A DNA stretch of 33,798 nt, from contig CAIVGL010000127.1 of the NCBI GenBank assembly GCA_903905505.1, forward strand, positions 1 through 33,798. The letters run 5' to 3'. This DNA comes from an uncultured Bacteroidia bacterium (GTDB lineage: Bacteria > Bacteroidota > Bacteroidia > Bacteroidales > Prolixibacteraceae). Made by a program: the position numbers and the translations under genes. This document shows positions 16,849-25,974 of this stretch, piece by piece. Positions within the stretch are counted from its first letter, which is position 1, and each line of letters starts with the position of its first letter. The notes below the pieces were generated by a model. The model did not search any database. It saw only the letters and a program-made list of their open reading frames with translations, and was not told where the DNA came from.

Positions 16849-17898
16849 ATGATTCCTATTAAGACCAGCACGCCGCAAAAACTATCAATCAGCTCGTCAT
16901 TTATCATTACCATTTTTGCTGCATTTCTAGTGCTTATTTCCTATAGCCTCGATTGGAGCATCTGGACTCTAACGCTAATCCCCGTGCTTTTGCTGTTCTC
17001 CTACTTTACGAATCTATATATGTTTTCGGTCTTGATTAACGATAAGATTACGCCCATCTACAAAACCATTCGAGAGGTGCCGGTCGAGATGAAACGCATG
17101 GCTAGACTAATCCATGGGAATCGTGATCTTATTGCGGAAGTCGACCAAGAGGTCAAACTCTGGGCCGAGGATAAAAGGGCTGAAATCGATCGATTGAAAG
17201 AGCTTGAACGTTATCGTAAAGATTTTGTTGGCAATGTATCCCATGAACTTAAAACGCCAATCTTCAACATCCAAGGTTATATCCTAACGCTCTTAGATGG
17301 AGGCCTTGAAGACCCAAAAATAAATCGACTATACCTTGAGCGGACAGAGAAAAGTATCGACCGGATGATTAGCGTGGTAGAGGATCTTGAATCAATTACG
17401 AAGCTTGAATCTGGAGAACTTGTAATCTATAAGGAGCCGTTTGATTTAATAAAACTCACCGAAGAGGTTTTCGAATTTGAACTCCGTGACGCGAAAGAGC
17501 GAAAAATGACCATGAATCTTGTGGTCTCAGCCCATAAGCCGCTCCTAGTTTTAGCTGACAAAAAACGAATTTTCGAGGTGATCAGCAACCTAATTGGCAA
17601 TGCCATTAAATATGGGAAGAAAGGTGGCAATATCAATGTGGCCTTTTATGATATGGATAATATGGTCCTAATAGAAGTCGCTGACGATGGGATTGGACTT
17701 GAGAAAAAGGACCTTGTTCGTATTTTTGAACGATTCTATCGGGTAGACAAAAGTCGATCGCGAATACAAGGTGGTACTGGACTAGGCCTTTCTATTGTGA
17801 AGCATATCATTGAGGCTCATGAGCAAACAATTCATGTTAAAAGCCAGATAGATCAGGGTACTACATTTACTTTTATGCTCGAAAGAGCCAATAAATAA
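16849..17898 (+). CDS. phoR: PhoR-like sensor histidine kinase
   Basis: The 349-residue kinase has two N-terminal membrane helices (about 16-33 and 38-58) with almost no periplasmic loop, a helical linker (about 65-125), a HisKA domain with phospho-acceptor H132 in FVGNVSHELKTPIF, and a HATPase domain with the N box (VISNLIGNAIKYGKKGG), G1 box (EVADDGIGLEKKD), FERFYRVDKSRSR and G2 box (GGTGLGLSIVKHIIEAH). The HisKA sequence is very close to PhoR. Unlike enteric PhoR it has no room for a PAS domain between membrane and HisKA. It is 56 nt upstream of the response-regulator gene and next to phosphate-transport genes, so phosphate control is likely. Confidence 0.85.
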   Translation: MIPIKTSTPQKLSISSSFIITIFAAFLVLISYSLDWSIWTLTLIPVLLLFSYFTNLYMFSVLINDKITPIYKTIREVPVEMKRMARLIHGNRDLIAEVDQEVKLWAEDKRAEIDRLKELERYRKDFVGNVSHELKTPIFNIQGYILTLLDGGLEDPKINRLYLERTEKSIDRMISVVEDLESITKLESGELVIYKEPFDLIKLTEEVFEFELRDAKERKMTMNLVVSAHKPLLVLADKKRIFEVISNLIGNAIKYGKKGGNINVAFYDMDNMVLIEVADDGIGLEKKDLVRIFERFYRVDKSRSRIQGGTGLGLSIVKHIIEAHEQTIHVKSQIDQGTTFTFMLERANK

Positions 17899-17954
17899 AA
17901 AAATTAACTACATTTATTTCACTGAAATCACACATTCAATTTAGTTCAAAAACA

Positions 17955-18656
17955 ATGGCGGAGAAAGATTTAACCCCAAGAATACTGCTAGTAGATGACG
18001 AAGAAGACATACTAGAATTTGTTAGTTATAATCTTCAGCGAGAAGGCTTTCGGGTCTATTGCGCCCGCAATGGTGTCGAGGCCATTGAGATGGCCGGCAA
18101 AGTAAAGCCTGATCTTGTGATTCTCGATGTTATGATGCCCGAGATGGATGGAATAGCGGCTTGTGAAGAGATCCGGAAAATTCCTAGCTGCAAAAATACC
18201 ATAATCGCCTTCTTAACTGCGCGAGGGGAAGATTATTCTCAGATTGCCGGATTTGAAGCTGGAGCAGATGATTACATCACCAAACCTGTCCGTCCAAAAG
18301 TATTAATCAGTCGCGTGAAAGCACTTCTTAAAAGATCGGGTGGACTTCCAAATGATGTGACTGATGGCACTAAAATCTTAAACATTGGGAATATCTCAAT
18401 CGATAAAGAGCGCTATATCCTGACGATCGAAGGGAAAGAACTTACCTTGCCTCGAAAAGAGTTTGAATTGCTCTCCTTACTCGTCTCAAAACCAGATAAA
18501 GTGTTTACCCGCGATGAGATTTACAAATCAGTTTGGGGGAATAATGTCATTGTTGGAGACCGAACCATTGACGTTCATATTCGGAAATTACGCGAGAAGA
18601 TTGGAAATGATCAGATTCGAACTCTCAAAGGAATCGGGTATAAATTTGTAATCTAG
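17955..18656 (+). CDS. phoB: PhoB-like OmpR-family response regulator
   Basis: The product has 233 residues. The receiver domain (about 8-125) has the acidic pair in LLVDDEEDI, phospho-acceptor D58 in VILDVMMPEMDG, the threonine of AFLTARGED and K110 in DDYITKPV. The C-terminal winged-helix domain (about 140-233) contains LTLPRKEFELLSLLVSKPDKVFTRDEI and the recognition-helix region GDRTIDVHIRKLREKIG, ending GIGYKFVI. It is the partner of the upstream kinase and should activate phosphate-starvation genes, probably including the divergent PhoU-like/DUF47/pit genes. No clear pho-box repeat was identified by eye, which is a gap in this call. Confidence 0.87.
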   Translation: MAEKDLTPRILLVDDEEDILEFVSYNLQREGFRVYCARNGVEAIEMAGKVKPDLVILDVMMPEMDGIAACEEIRKIPSCKNTIIAFLTARGEDYSQIAGFEAGADDYITKPVRPKVLISRVKALLKRSGGLPNDVTDGTKILNIGNISIDKERYILTIEGKELTLPRKEFELLSLLVSKPDKVFTRDEIYKSVWGNNVIVGDRTIDVHIRKLREKIGNDQIRTLKGIGYKFVI

Positions 18657-18735
18657 GAGCTTCAGTCAGGAGTCAATTGGCAAAACCTAGCAGGCACCTA
18701 TGATTTAGGTTCTGCCCTTGAAATTTTGAACTTTA

Positions 18736-20193
18736 TTAAAGCTCCTTTCGCATTCGCGCAACAGGAATATCTAATTGCTCCCGGTATTTGGCAATCGTTC
18801 TGCGGGCGATCTCATACCCTTTGTCATTTAAAATCTGAGTGAGCCTGTCATCATTAAGAGGCTTTCGCTTATCCTCATTATCAATACATTCCTGCAGAAT
18901 AGATTTGATTTCACGCGTCGAAACCTCTTCTCCGTTATCCTTGTACATGGACTCTGAAAAGAAATATTTTAACGAATAGATCCCAAAATGAGTCTGAATA
19001 TATTTGCTATTTGAGACTCGGGAGATGGTCGAAATGTCGAGATTCGTGCGATCGGCAATATCTTTTAAAATCATAGGGCGCAATTTGGTCTCATCGCCCT
19101 CTTGAAAATAAGCCTTCTGATACATTAATATCTCAGTCATAACAAGCATTAGTGTCTCTTGACGCTGTTTGATGGCATCAATAAACCATTTTGCAGAATC
19201 AATTTTTTGCTTCACAAAAAGGACAGCCTCTTTAACGTCGCGAGATGATCCCTTCCGGTTATCTTCGTATGAACGGAGCATATTTAAATAATGCTTGCTT
19301 ACATTTAACTCAGGAACATTTCGTTGATTGAGTGCCAATTGCAACTCATCATCGACAACCTCCAGGATAAAATCGGGTATAATTGCCTGGTTACCCTGAC
19401 TAATTGAATTACTGAACGAGCTTCCTGGCTTAGGATTTAGCTTTACAATTTCGTCAATTGCAAGTCGCAAGAGGTCATCGTCGACCCCAAATTTCTTGGT
19501 GATCTTGTCATAATGCTTCCGCGTAAACTCCTCAAAAGCGGTCGTGATGATCTGTATTGCCAATCGAACCTCCGGGCGATGATCCTCCTTTCGAAGCAGC
19601 TGAATGGTTAGACATTCTTGCAAATCACGTGCACCCACTCCAGGAGGGTCAAGTTGTTGAATGTGAAATAAAACCTTTAAAAGCTCAGCTTCTGTCGTCT
19701 TAATATTTTGTGAAAATTCAAGATCATCAACAATCGCATAAACATCACGCCGCAGATAGCCATCTTCATCAATATTGCCAATAATTTGCTCGGCTAATAT
19801 TCGCTCATCCTGATCGAGGGTCTCCAGACGGACCTGATCTTGAAGGTATTCATGAAATGAAGCTCCATCAGAAAATGGAATATCAACAACCTTATCTTCG
19901 GCAGAATAGTTTTGGGTATTGTAACGATAGGAAGGATAATCTTCTTCATTTAAATAGTCACTCACAGAGAACTCCTCATTGTCGTGATCTTCATTGGACT
20001 TTAGATCATTAAACGGCTCATCTTCAGAAGACCCAAACTCTTCATTCCCAATTTCCAGAACGGGGTTTTCATCAAGTTCCTTCTTAATGCGTTGTTCAAG
20101 CATTAAGCTAGGTAACTCGAGCAGCTTAATAACTTGGATCTGCTGCGGCGAGAGTTTTTGAAGTAATTTCTGTTGAAGACTTAATCTCTGCAT
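18736..20193 (-). CDS. rpoN: RNA polymerase sigma-54 factor
   Basis: The 485-residue protein has the glutamine/leucine-rich region I (SLQQKLLQKLSPQQIQVIKLLELP, about 5-45), an acidic region II (about 48-85), the core-binding region III (ERILAEQIIGNIDEDGYL, LQQLDPPGVGARDLQECL-like segment near 170-190), the helix-turn-helix region (DIADRTNLDISTISRVSNSKYIQTHFG) and the RpoN box ARRTIAKYREQL near residue 465. It redirects RNA polymerase to -24/-12 promoters with an enhancer-binding activator, which is not found in this window. It lies 137 bp downstream of asnS on the same strand. No T-rich terminator was seen between it and the convergent phoB gene. Confidence 0.96.
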   Translation of the reverse strand: MQRLSLQQKLLQKLSPQQIQVIKLLELPSLMLEQRIKKELDENPVLEIGNEEFGSSEDEPFNDLKSNEDHDNEEFSVSDYLNEEDYPSYRYNTQNYSAEDKVVDIPFSDGASFHEYLQDQVRLETLDQDERILAEQIIGNIDEDGYLRRDVYAIVDDLEFSQNIKTTEAELLKVLFHIQQLDPPGVGARDLQECLTIQLLRKEDHRPEVRLAIQIITTAFEEFTRKHYDKITKKFGVDDDLLRLAIDEIVKLNPKPGSSFSNSISQGNQAIIPDFILEVVDDELQLALNQRNVPELNVSKHYLNMLRSYEDNRKGSSRDVKEAVLFVKQKIDSAKWFIDAIKQRQETLMLVMTEILMYQKAYFQEGDETKLRPMILKDIADRTNLDISTISRVSNSKYIQTHFGIYSLKYFFSESMYKDNGEEVSTREIKSILQECIDNEDKRKPLNDDRLTQILNDKGYEIARRTIAKYREQLDIPVARMRKEL

Positions 20194-20330
20194 AATAGGA
20201 ATAACCTTTTACAATACTTAAAGTTAGTGATTAATTAAAATCATCGCTTAAAAAAGATTGAAAATTCGGCCCTAATCATGATTTCAAAAAGATTAAAATT
20301 CAATGTTAGATGGAATCGCCTTTCCCATTT

Positions 20331-21770
20331 CTAGAATTCGCAATTCTTAGGTGTACGTGCAAATGGAATAACGTCGCGGATGTTTGTCATTCCGGTGACA
20401 AAAAGAAGCAACCGCTCGAAGCCAAGTCCAAACCCAGCATGCGGGCATCCTCCAAAGCGGCGTGTATCGAGGTACCATTCCAAATCTTCTTTCGGAATAT
20501 GCATCTCTTCCATACGGCTTTCCAATACATCGAGGCGTTCTTCACGCTGCGATCCTCCGATAATTTCGCCAATCTGCGGGAATAAAACATCCATAGCCGA
20601 AACGGTCTTGCCATTGTCGTCCATCCGCATATAAAAAGCTTTAATTTCTTTCGGATAGTTGGTTAAAATAACTGGTTTTTTAAACTCTACCTCCACCAGA
20701 AATCGTTCATGCTCACTCTGAAGATCAGCTCCATACCCCGTGATCGGATATTGAAATTTCCCCTTTTTATTTTGTTTCGAATTCTTCAGAATCTCAATGG
20801 CATCGGTATAGGTCAAACGGACAAAGTCGTTCTCCGCAACAAATCTCAATTTTTCGATCAACTCCATGGAGCGCTGATCGGCTGGCTTGTTCTTCTCTTC
20901 CTCTGTTAATCGGCTACTTAAGAAGAGCAGATCATCCATACAATGCTCTAACGCATAATTAATAAGGTATTTCAAAAACTCTTCAGCCAGATCCATATTG
21001 TCATTCAGGTCGGAGAAAGCCACTTCTGGTTCTATCATCCAGAACTCCGCTAAATGCCTAGAGGTATTCGAGTTTTCAGCCCTAAAAGTTGGTCCAAAGG
21101 TATAGATTCGAGAAAGTGCCATCGCAAATAGCTCCCCTTCTAATTGTCCTGAGACGGTTAGATTGGCAGCTTTACCAAAGAAATCTTGACTAAAATCAAC
21201 CTCTCCCTCTTCGGTAAGTGGAGGATTTTTTGCATCAAGAGTTGAAATACGAAACATCTCACCAGCCCCTTCAGCATCTGAGCTAGTTATAATTGGGGTG
21301 TGGACATTATAAAATCCTCGATCATTAAAAAAGTTGTGTATGGCAAAAATCATTGCATGGCGGATGCGAAAAATAGCACTAAAAGTGGCTGTTCTTGGTC
21401 TAAGATGAGCCACCTCGCGCAAAAATTCCAACGAATGACGCTTTGGCTGAATCGGATATTTCTCCGGATCGGCACCCCCAATGACCTCGATGGACGCCGC
21501 CTGAAGTTCAACCGATTGTCCTGATCCTGTTGATTCGACCAGTTTCCCAGTAACACCAATAGCTGCTCCAGTATTAATCAGCTTTAGCAAATCTTCGCCA
21601 AAAGCCTCAACTTCAGCCACAACCTGCAGGTTATGGTTCGTTGATCCGTCGTTAAGCGCAATGAAGCTAACGTTCTTGCTTCCACGACGAGTTCTTACCC
21701 ACCCTTTTACCGTTATCTCGGCACCTACCTGCCCTAGTTTTAGAATATCAACAATTCTTAAGTTCTTCAT
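20331..21770 (-). CDS. asnS: Asparaginyl-tRNA synthetase
   Basis: This 479-residue class II aminoacyl-tRNA synthetase charges tRNA-Asn. The N-terminal OB-fold (about 15-105; [23 protein letters not shown]) binds the anticodon. The catalytic domain contains motif 2 ([25 protein letters not shown]) and motif 3 ([25 protein letters not shown]), and the chain ends in the usual [10 protein letters not shown]. The Asn-type residues and ending distinguish it from the aspartyl enzyme. A minus-strand -7-like box TACTTTTG lies at 21831-21838 without a convincing -33. Confidence 0.97.
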   Translation of the reverse strand: MKNLRIVDILKLGQVGAEITVKGWVRTRRGSKNVSFIALNDGSTNHNLQVVAEVEAFGEDLLKLINTGAAIGVTGKLVESTGSGQSVELQAASIEVIGGADPEKYPIQPKRHSLEFLREVAHLRPRTATFSAIFRIRHAMIFAIHNFFNDRGFYNVHTPIITSSDAEGAGEMFRISTLDAKNPPLTEEGEVDFSQDFFGKAANLTVSGQLEGELFAMALSRIYTFGPTFRAENSNTSRHLAEFWMIEPEVAFSDLNDNMDLAEEFLKYLINYALEHCMDDLLFLSSRLTEEEKNKPADQRSMELIEKLRFVAENDFVRLTYTDAIEILKNSKQNKKGKFQYPITGYGADLQSEHERFLVEVEFKKPVILTNYPKEIKAFYMRMDDNGKTVSAMDVLFPQIGEIIGGSQREERLDVLESRMEEMHIPKEDLEWYLDTRRFGGCPHAGFGLGFERLLLFVTGMTNIRDVIPFARTPKNCEF

Positions 21771-21884
21771 CTTGTTTATGATCGGTTTTATTGCCTAATG
21801 TCAAATCTGCATTACAAATATTTCAACCCACAAAAGTAAAATTTTTGACCCTTATACCACCCATTTACAACTGGAAACTTTTGA

Positions 21885-21916
21885 TTGTTAACAAACAACT
21901 AAGATTTGTATGTTTG
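21885..21916 (+). promoter_or_regulatory. Predicted promoter of the small unknown gene at 21932
   Basis: TTG at 21885-21887, a 21-nt spacer and TATGTTTG at 21909-21916 match the Bacteroidota promoter consensus. The leader to the ATG would be only about 10 nt. Confidence 0.5.
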
Positions 21917-21931
21917 TAAAAAACTTATCAG

Positions 21932-22273
21932 ATGCTAAAAATAGAGAGTTGGAAGGAGTTAGGTCAGATCTTAAGTGCCAGATTTGGAGTCGAGGTTGAT
22001 TTAAATGGAGTCCTATTTCTCATTGGAATGCGAGAGCGAGGACTGTCGTTTCAAGAGTTTTCCAAAGAGGAGAAGCTAAATCTAATCAATCTAGGGAGCT
22101 GCATCCTATACCAGGAAATGGGACTAGTCTCGTTAAGTGGAACTGGGCCTGATGGCTGGCCTCTATTTCATCAAAATGCCCTTGCACCCGTTATCTTGGA
22201 GGATCTTAAAATAAAAACACTTCAAGAATGTGCAATTCGCTACTTTCAAAAGGTGCTTGACCCACAAAATTAA
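21932..22273 (+). CDS. Small conserved-looking protein of unknown function
   Basis: The product has 113 residues, is soluble and has no signal peptide or membrane segment. It begins MLKIESWKELGQILSARFGV and contains a glycine-rich centre (SLSGTGPDGWPLF) and a helical C-terminus (LKTLQECAIRYFQKVLD, approximate). Codon use and a good promoter match just upstream support a real gene. I do not recognise a named domain; the even amphipathic pattern resembles small phylum-restricted proteins. It is divergent from asnS and convergent with the aldo/keto reductase gene (18-nt gap), so the context says little about its role. Confidence 0.7.
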   Translation: MLKIESWKELGQILSARFGVEVDLNGVLFLIGMRERGLSFQEFSKEEKLNLINLGSCILYQEMGLVSLSGTGPDGWPLFHQNALAPVILEDLKIKTLQECAIRYFQKVLDPQN

Positions 22274-22291
22274 GTAGGCCGAAGTTCCCGA

Positions 22292-23284
22292 TTAGTCCTG
22301 CAAGATTGATTCTATATTCGTCAACTCAGAATCTGAGAACGCAAGATTTTTTGTAGCAGCTAGGTTGTCACTTAATTGTTTAACACTGCTAGCCCCGATT
22401 AAAACGGAAGTCACTCGTTGATCTTTTAACAACCAGGCAATCGCCATTTGTGCCAACGATTGACCACGATCTTGAGCGATGACATTGAGTTTTCTTGCCT
22501 TTTCGAGAGTAGGCAATACCTGATCTTCACGCAAATATCCCCAAGATTTAGCCGCTCTTGAATCTTCAGGAATACCCTCAAGATACCGATTGGTCAATAG
22601 GCCTTGAGCCAATGGAGAGAAAGCGATAACGCCAATTCCCTCTTCGGCAGCAGTTTCTAGTAACCCCTTTTCAACCCAACGTTCAAACATCGAATATTTA
22701 GGTTGATGAATCAGACATGGTGTACCAAGATCTTTTAATATGGCAGATGCCTTTTTTGTTAATTCTGCAGGATAATTTGATATCCCCGCATATAGTGCTT
22801 TCCCAGAACGGACGGCGTGATCGAGGGCCATCATCGTTTCTTCGAGTGGAGTATTGGGATCGGGTCGATGCGAATAAAATATATCCACATAGTCGAGCCC
22901 CATTCTTTTCAGACTCTGATCTAAACTTGCTAGTAAATATTTACGGGAGCCCCATTCTCCATATGGGCCAGGCCACATAAGGTACCCAGCTTTTGTGGAT
23001 ATAATTAATTCGTCGCGATAGGGCAAAAAATCTTTTTTAAAAATTACGCCAAAATTCTCTTCTGCTGAACCTGGTGGTGGACCATAGTTATTGGCCAGAT
23101 CGAAATGGGTCATCCCTTGATCAAAGGCATAGCGAAGCATCGCTTGACCATTCTCTAATTGATCAACCCCGCCGAAATTATGCCATAAACCCAATGAGAT
23201 TTCTGGTAAGACAATCCCACTTCTACCGCATCGTCGATAGTTCGTAGTCTTATTATATCGCTCATTATCTGGAGAATAGCTCAT
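22292..23284 (-). CDS. Aldo/keto reductase, YghZ/GpaA-type (L-glyceraldehyde-3-phosphate reductase)
   Basis: The 330-residue NADPH-dependent reductase has the (beta/alpha)8 fold. The catalytic tetrad can be placed: D in THFDLANNYGPPPG, Y of NNYG, K in ELIISTKAGY and H in DIFYSHRPDP. The GPPPGSAEENFG insert and MWPGPYGEWGSRKYLLASLDQSLKRMGLDYVDIFYSHR are characteristic of the YghZ/GpaA (AKR14) group, which reduces L-glyceraldehyde-3-phosphate and methylglyoxal. The cofactor end is VTSVLIGASSVKQLSDN. It is divergent from the sugar transporter gene. A full minus-strand -7 match (TAATTTTG, 23311-23318) lies 26 bp upstream of the ATG. Confidence 0.88.
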   Translation of the reverse strand: MSYSPDNERYNKTTNYRRCGRSGIVLPEISLGLWHNFGGVDQLENGQAMLRYAFDQGMTHFDLANNYGPPPGSAEENFGVIFKKDFLPYRDELIISTKAGYLMWPGPYGEWGSRKYLLASLDQSLKRMGLDYVDIFYSHRPDPNTPLEETMMALDHAVRSGKALYAGISNYPAELTKKASAILKDLGTPCLIHQPKYSMFERWVEKGLLETAAEEGIGVIAFSPLAQGLLTNRYLEGIPEDSRAAKSWGYLREDQVLPTLEKARKLNVIAQDRGQSLAQMAIAWLLKDQRVTSVLIGASSVKQLSDNLAATKNLAFSDSELTNIESILQD

Positions 23285-23310
23285 ATGTTAAGAGTTCTTA
23301 ATTATGTATA

Positions 23311-23318
23311 CAAAATTA
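23311..23318 (-). promoter_or_regulatory. Predicted -7 box of the aldo/keto reductase gene
   Basis: The minus strand reads TAATTTTG, a full TAnnTTTG match, 26 bp upstream of the start. The nearest TTG (23335-23337) leaves a short 16-nt spacer. Confidence 0.35.
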
Positions 23319-23349
23319 GGAATAATAAGTGATGCAAATTAATTATTTC

Positions 23350-23357
23350 TATATTTG
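23350..23357 (+). promoter_or_regulatory. Predicted -7 box of the FHS sugar transporter gene
   Basis: TATATTTG fully matches TAnnTTTG and lies 57 bp upstream of the ATG. No TTG is found at the expected -33 position, so it may rely on an activator. Confidence 0.4.
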
Positions 23358-23414
23358 TTCAGTTTAACAAAATCAAAACCAAATAACTGTATTTAACCCA
23401 AACATTTTCTAATT

Positions 23415-24764
23415 ATGGAACAAAAAAATGCCAACTACGGTCTGGGAATGACTGTGATCGGATCCATTTTCTTTATTTTTGGATTTGCGACGACCTTTAT
23501 CATCACCCTAAGTAGTCAAGTAAAGGATATCTTTACTTTAACAGAGTTTAATGCTCAACTTTTAAGTTTTTCGTTCTTTATTACGTACTTTTTCATTTCC
23601 ATACCAATTGGATTATTCATTAAAAAAATTGGTTATCGAAGTGCCTTGATTGCAGGTTTATTACTAATGGCTGCCGGAAGTTTTCTATTTTTCCCAGCCG
23701 CTAAATTGCTCTCTTTCCCTCTATTTTTAGCCGCTACGTTTGTCTTGGCATCTGGCGTTGTTTTCTTACAGACAGCTGCAAATCCTTATGTTACAGCCTT
23801 AGGTTCAGAAGAATCAGCTGGTGGACGGATCAACCTTGTACAGGCCCTTAATTCTATTGCGACCATGGTTGCTCCTTGGATTATTGCAGTCTTTATCTTT
23901 AAAGGGGCGAAAGAGATGCTAACCAATATTCAAAAAGCGGAAACAGTACAGATGCCATTTATCATCATTGGTGTCATCGTTGTACTTGCAGCAATCGCGA
24001 TCTTTTTAACCAAGCTACCTGAAGTTGGAGGTAGTTCTGACACCGTACGAAAGAGTGTATGGAAACATCCACAGGTTATCCTTGGTGCATTTGGGATCTT
24101 CTTTTATGTAGGTGCGGAAGTTGGAACAGGAGGACTAATCCTGAACTACCTTAAGTCGACAATGGCTATGGATCCAATTTTAGCTGGAAAATACGTGGCA
24201 ATTTATTGGGGTGGTGCGATGATCGGCCGTTTCTTTGGTTCTATCTTATTGTCAAATATCACGGATGGTGTTCGGAAATATGCATACGTTGCAGCAGTGC
24301 TTTTATTAGCGCTAATTTCAGGATCATTTGTGACTGACTGGACGTGGAATATCGGAGGGACATTTATGGTTGTGGCCTTGGCAAACTTTATTTTTATGCA
24401 ACTTGGCAAAGGAAACGCTGGACGTTCTCTAGCAGTTTTTGCTTTATTAGCAGCTTCGCTTGCCTTGATAACCGCATTTACCTCAGGAAGCATTGCTCTT
24501 TGGGCCGTTGTTTCAATTGGAATGTTTAACTCAATTATGTTCCCAAATATCTTTACCCTAGCGGTGAAAGATCTTGATCCAGGAGAACTTAGTACGGCAT
24601 CTGGAATTATCAATACCTTGATCTGTGGTGGCGCAATTATCCCTTTAATCATGGGTAAAATTGCTGATGTCTCCGGATATTCAGTGGCATTTATTGTTCC
24701 AGCGATCTGCTATCTTTACATCTTCTTTTACGCCGTTAAGGGAAGTAAATTACGCTCAGCATAA
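23415..24764 (+). CDS. FHS-family sugar MFS transporter (glucose/galactose type)
   Basis: This 449-residue, 12-helix major-facilitator protein belongs to the fucose-galactose-glucose-H+ symporter group. Diagnostic segments are GSIFFIFGFATTFIITLSSQVKDIFTLTEFNAQLL at the N-terminus, the FLQTAANPYVTALGSEESAGGRINLVQALNSIATMVAPW block (about 118-156) and GMFNSIMFPNIFTLAVKDL followed by ASGIINTLICGGAIIP near the C-terminus. The gene lies 82 nt upstream of a ROK glucokinase on the same strand, so glucose import is the likely role; galactose or related hexoses cannot be excluded. Confidence 0.88.
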   Translation: MEQKNANYGLGMTVIGSIFFIFGFATTFIITLSSQVKDIFTLTEFNAQLLSFSFFITYFFISIPIGLFIKKIGYRSALIAGLLLMAAGSFLFFPAAKLLSFPLFLAATFVLASGVVFLQTAANPYVTALGSEESAGGRINLVQALNSIATMVAPWIIAVFIFKGAKEMLTNIQKAETVQMPFIIIGVIVVLAAIAIFLTKLPEVGGSSDTVRKSVWKHPQVILGAFGIFFYVGAEVGTGGLILNYLKSTMAMDPILAGKYVAIYWGGAMIGRFFGSILLSNITDGVRKYAYVAAVLLLALISGSFVTDWTWNIGGTFMVVALANFIFMQLGKGNAGRSLAVFALLAASLALITAFTSGSIALWAVVSIGMFNSIMFPNIFTLAVKDLDPGELSTASGIINTLICGGAIIPLIMGKIADVSGYSVAFIVPAICYLYIFFYAVKGSKLRSA

Positions 24765-24773
24765 ACATTAAAT

Positions 24774-24813
24774 CTAGTAGAGTTCATGGCTTTATGTCGA
24801 TGAACCCTACTAG
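24774..24813 (+). other. Intergenic hairpin between sugar transporter and glucokinase
   Basis: Arms 24774-24787 and 24800-24813 pair in 13 of 14 positions (one A-C mismatch) around a 12-nt loop. The following bases are AT-rich but not a T-run, so a strong intrinsic terminator is unlikely. It could limit read-through or protect the upstream mRNA end. Confidence 0.55.
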
Positions 24814-24846
24814 ACTAATTAATATATAATTAATAAACTAGCATTC

Positions 24847-25869
24847 ATGAAACAAGTAGCAATTGGGATTGATATCGGTGGCACAAATACGGCCATTGGA
24901 GTTGTTGACCAAGAGGGTAACGTTTTGTACGAGAAAAAACCTCAGCTTCCAACACCGCAAAAAAGAGAAAATCCAAATCTTACCATTGCAGTATCTGAGG
25001 AGTTAATAACTAAATACATCGCTGATCTAACGACTGAGATCAAAACTGCTATTGAAACTGTGAAGCAGATTAATGGTGATATTGAGGTTGCAGGGATAGG
25101 AATTGGAGCACCTAACGGGAATTACTACAGTGGCACCATTGAAAATGCGGCCAATCTCCCTTTCGTAGGTGTTATCCCATTCACCGATCTGATACAGAAA
25201 AATTTTCCTCATCTGAAGCATGTCAAACTAACCAATGATGCCAATGCAGCGGCTCTTGGAGAGATGATCTATGGCGGCGGAAAAGGGATGAAAAACTTTG
25301 TGATGATCACCCTTGGAACCGGTCTTGGAAGTGGCATTATTGTCAATGGAGACCTTGTTTATGGAGCTGATGGATTTGCCGGGGAGTGCGGTCATATGAC
25401 CCTTGTTCCAAATGGCAGACTATGCGGTTGCGGCGGCTATGGTCATCTTGAGGCCTACTGCTCTGCCACCGGAATTAAAAGAACCGTTTATGAATTGCTT
25501 GCTCAATACAATGCAACAGAGAGCGAGCTAGCTAAAGTTCCTTATTCAGAAATGTCGGCTAAGATCGTTTATGATGCGGCAGAGAATGGCGATCCAATTG
25601 CCAAGGAAGTTTTCCAAAATGCAGGCGAATTATTAGGTCGCTCATTGGCTGACATCGTCCACACCTTAAGTCCAGAAGCAATTTTCCTCTTTGGTGGTGC
25701 AGCTGCTGCTGGCGAATATATTTTCAAGCCAACCAAGGAGAGTCTGGAACGTTATGCGCTTCCAACCTTCCGTAATAAAGTAAAAATCCTTCCATCTAAA
25801 CTTAAAGAAGGGACTGCTGCCATCGTAGGTGCAAGTGCCTTAGTTTGGAAAGAGATCGAGAAAAACTAA
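24847..25869 (+). CDS. ROK-family glucokinase
   Basis: The 340-residue sugar kinase has the N-terminal phosphate-binding motif IGIDIGGTNTAIGVVD (about 6-21), the catalytic aspartate region LTNDANAAALGE, the second phosphate motif VMITLGTGLGSGIIVNG and the ROK zinc site ECGHMTLVPNG...CGCGGYGHLEAYCS (about 178-205). It phosphorylates glucose to glucose-6-phosphate in the cytoplasm. It is paired with the FHS transporter upstream and closed by a strong terminator. In this genome it would also phosphorylate the free glucose released by the maltose phosphorylase encoded about 13 kb away. Other hexoses (mannose, N-acetyl sugars) are possible for ROK kinases; the HLEAYCSATG pattern favours glucokinase. 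Confidence 0.88.
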   Translation: MKQVAIGIDIGGTNTAIGVVDQEGNVLYEKKPQLPTPQKRENPNLTIAVSEELITKYIADLTTEIKTAIETVKQINGDIEVAGIGIGAPNGNYYSGTIENAANLPFVGVIPFTDLIQKNFPHLKHVKLTNDANAAALGEMIYGGGKGMKNFVMITLGTGLGSGIIVNGDLVYGADGFAGECGHMTLVPNGRLCGCGGYGHLEAYCSATGIKRTVYELLAQYNATESELAKVPYSEMSAKIVYDAAENGDPIAKEVFQNAGELLGRSLADIVHTLSPEAIFLFGGAAAAGEYIFKPTKESLERYALPTFRNKVKILPSKLKEGTAAIVGASALVWKEIEKN

Positions 25870-25890
25870 GACTAGGAACTTCACCTATTC

Positions 25891-25934
25891 CAAACCCGTT
25901 ATTCAACACAAGTTGAATAACGGGTTTGTTTTTT
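25891..25934 (+). terminator. Strong intrinsic terminator after glucokinase
   Basis: A perfect 17-bp stem (25891-25907 with 25912-25928; arm CAAACCCGTTATTCAAC) with an ACAA loop is followed directly by six T residues. It lies 21 bp after the glucokinase stop codon. Confidence 0.93.
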
Positions 25935-25974
25935 AAGTATCTTTAAATTTCGAAAACGATAAACATTCGAATCC

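Noticed and set aside
18657-18735. Possible terminator between phoB and rpoN (AACCTA/TAGGTT and GGAGCTT/AAGCTCC repeats)
   Set aside because: The arms are short or far apart and no T-run follows, so no terminator is annotated.
24203-24652. A 149-codon open frame on the minus strand
   Set aside because: It lies fully antisense inside the well-supported FHS transporter gene, and its composition mirrors that gene.
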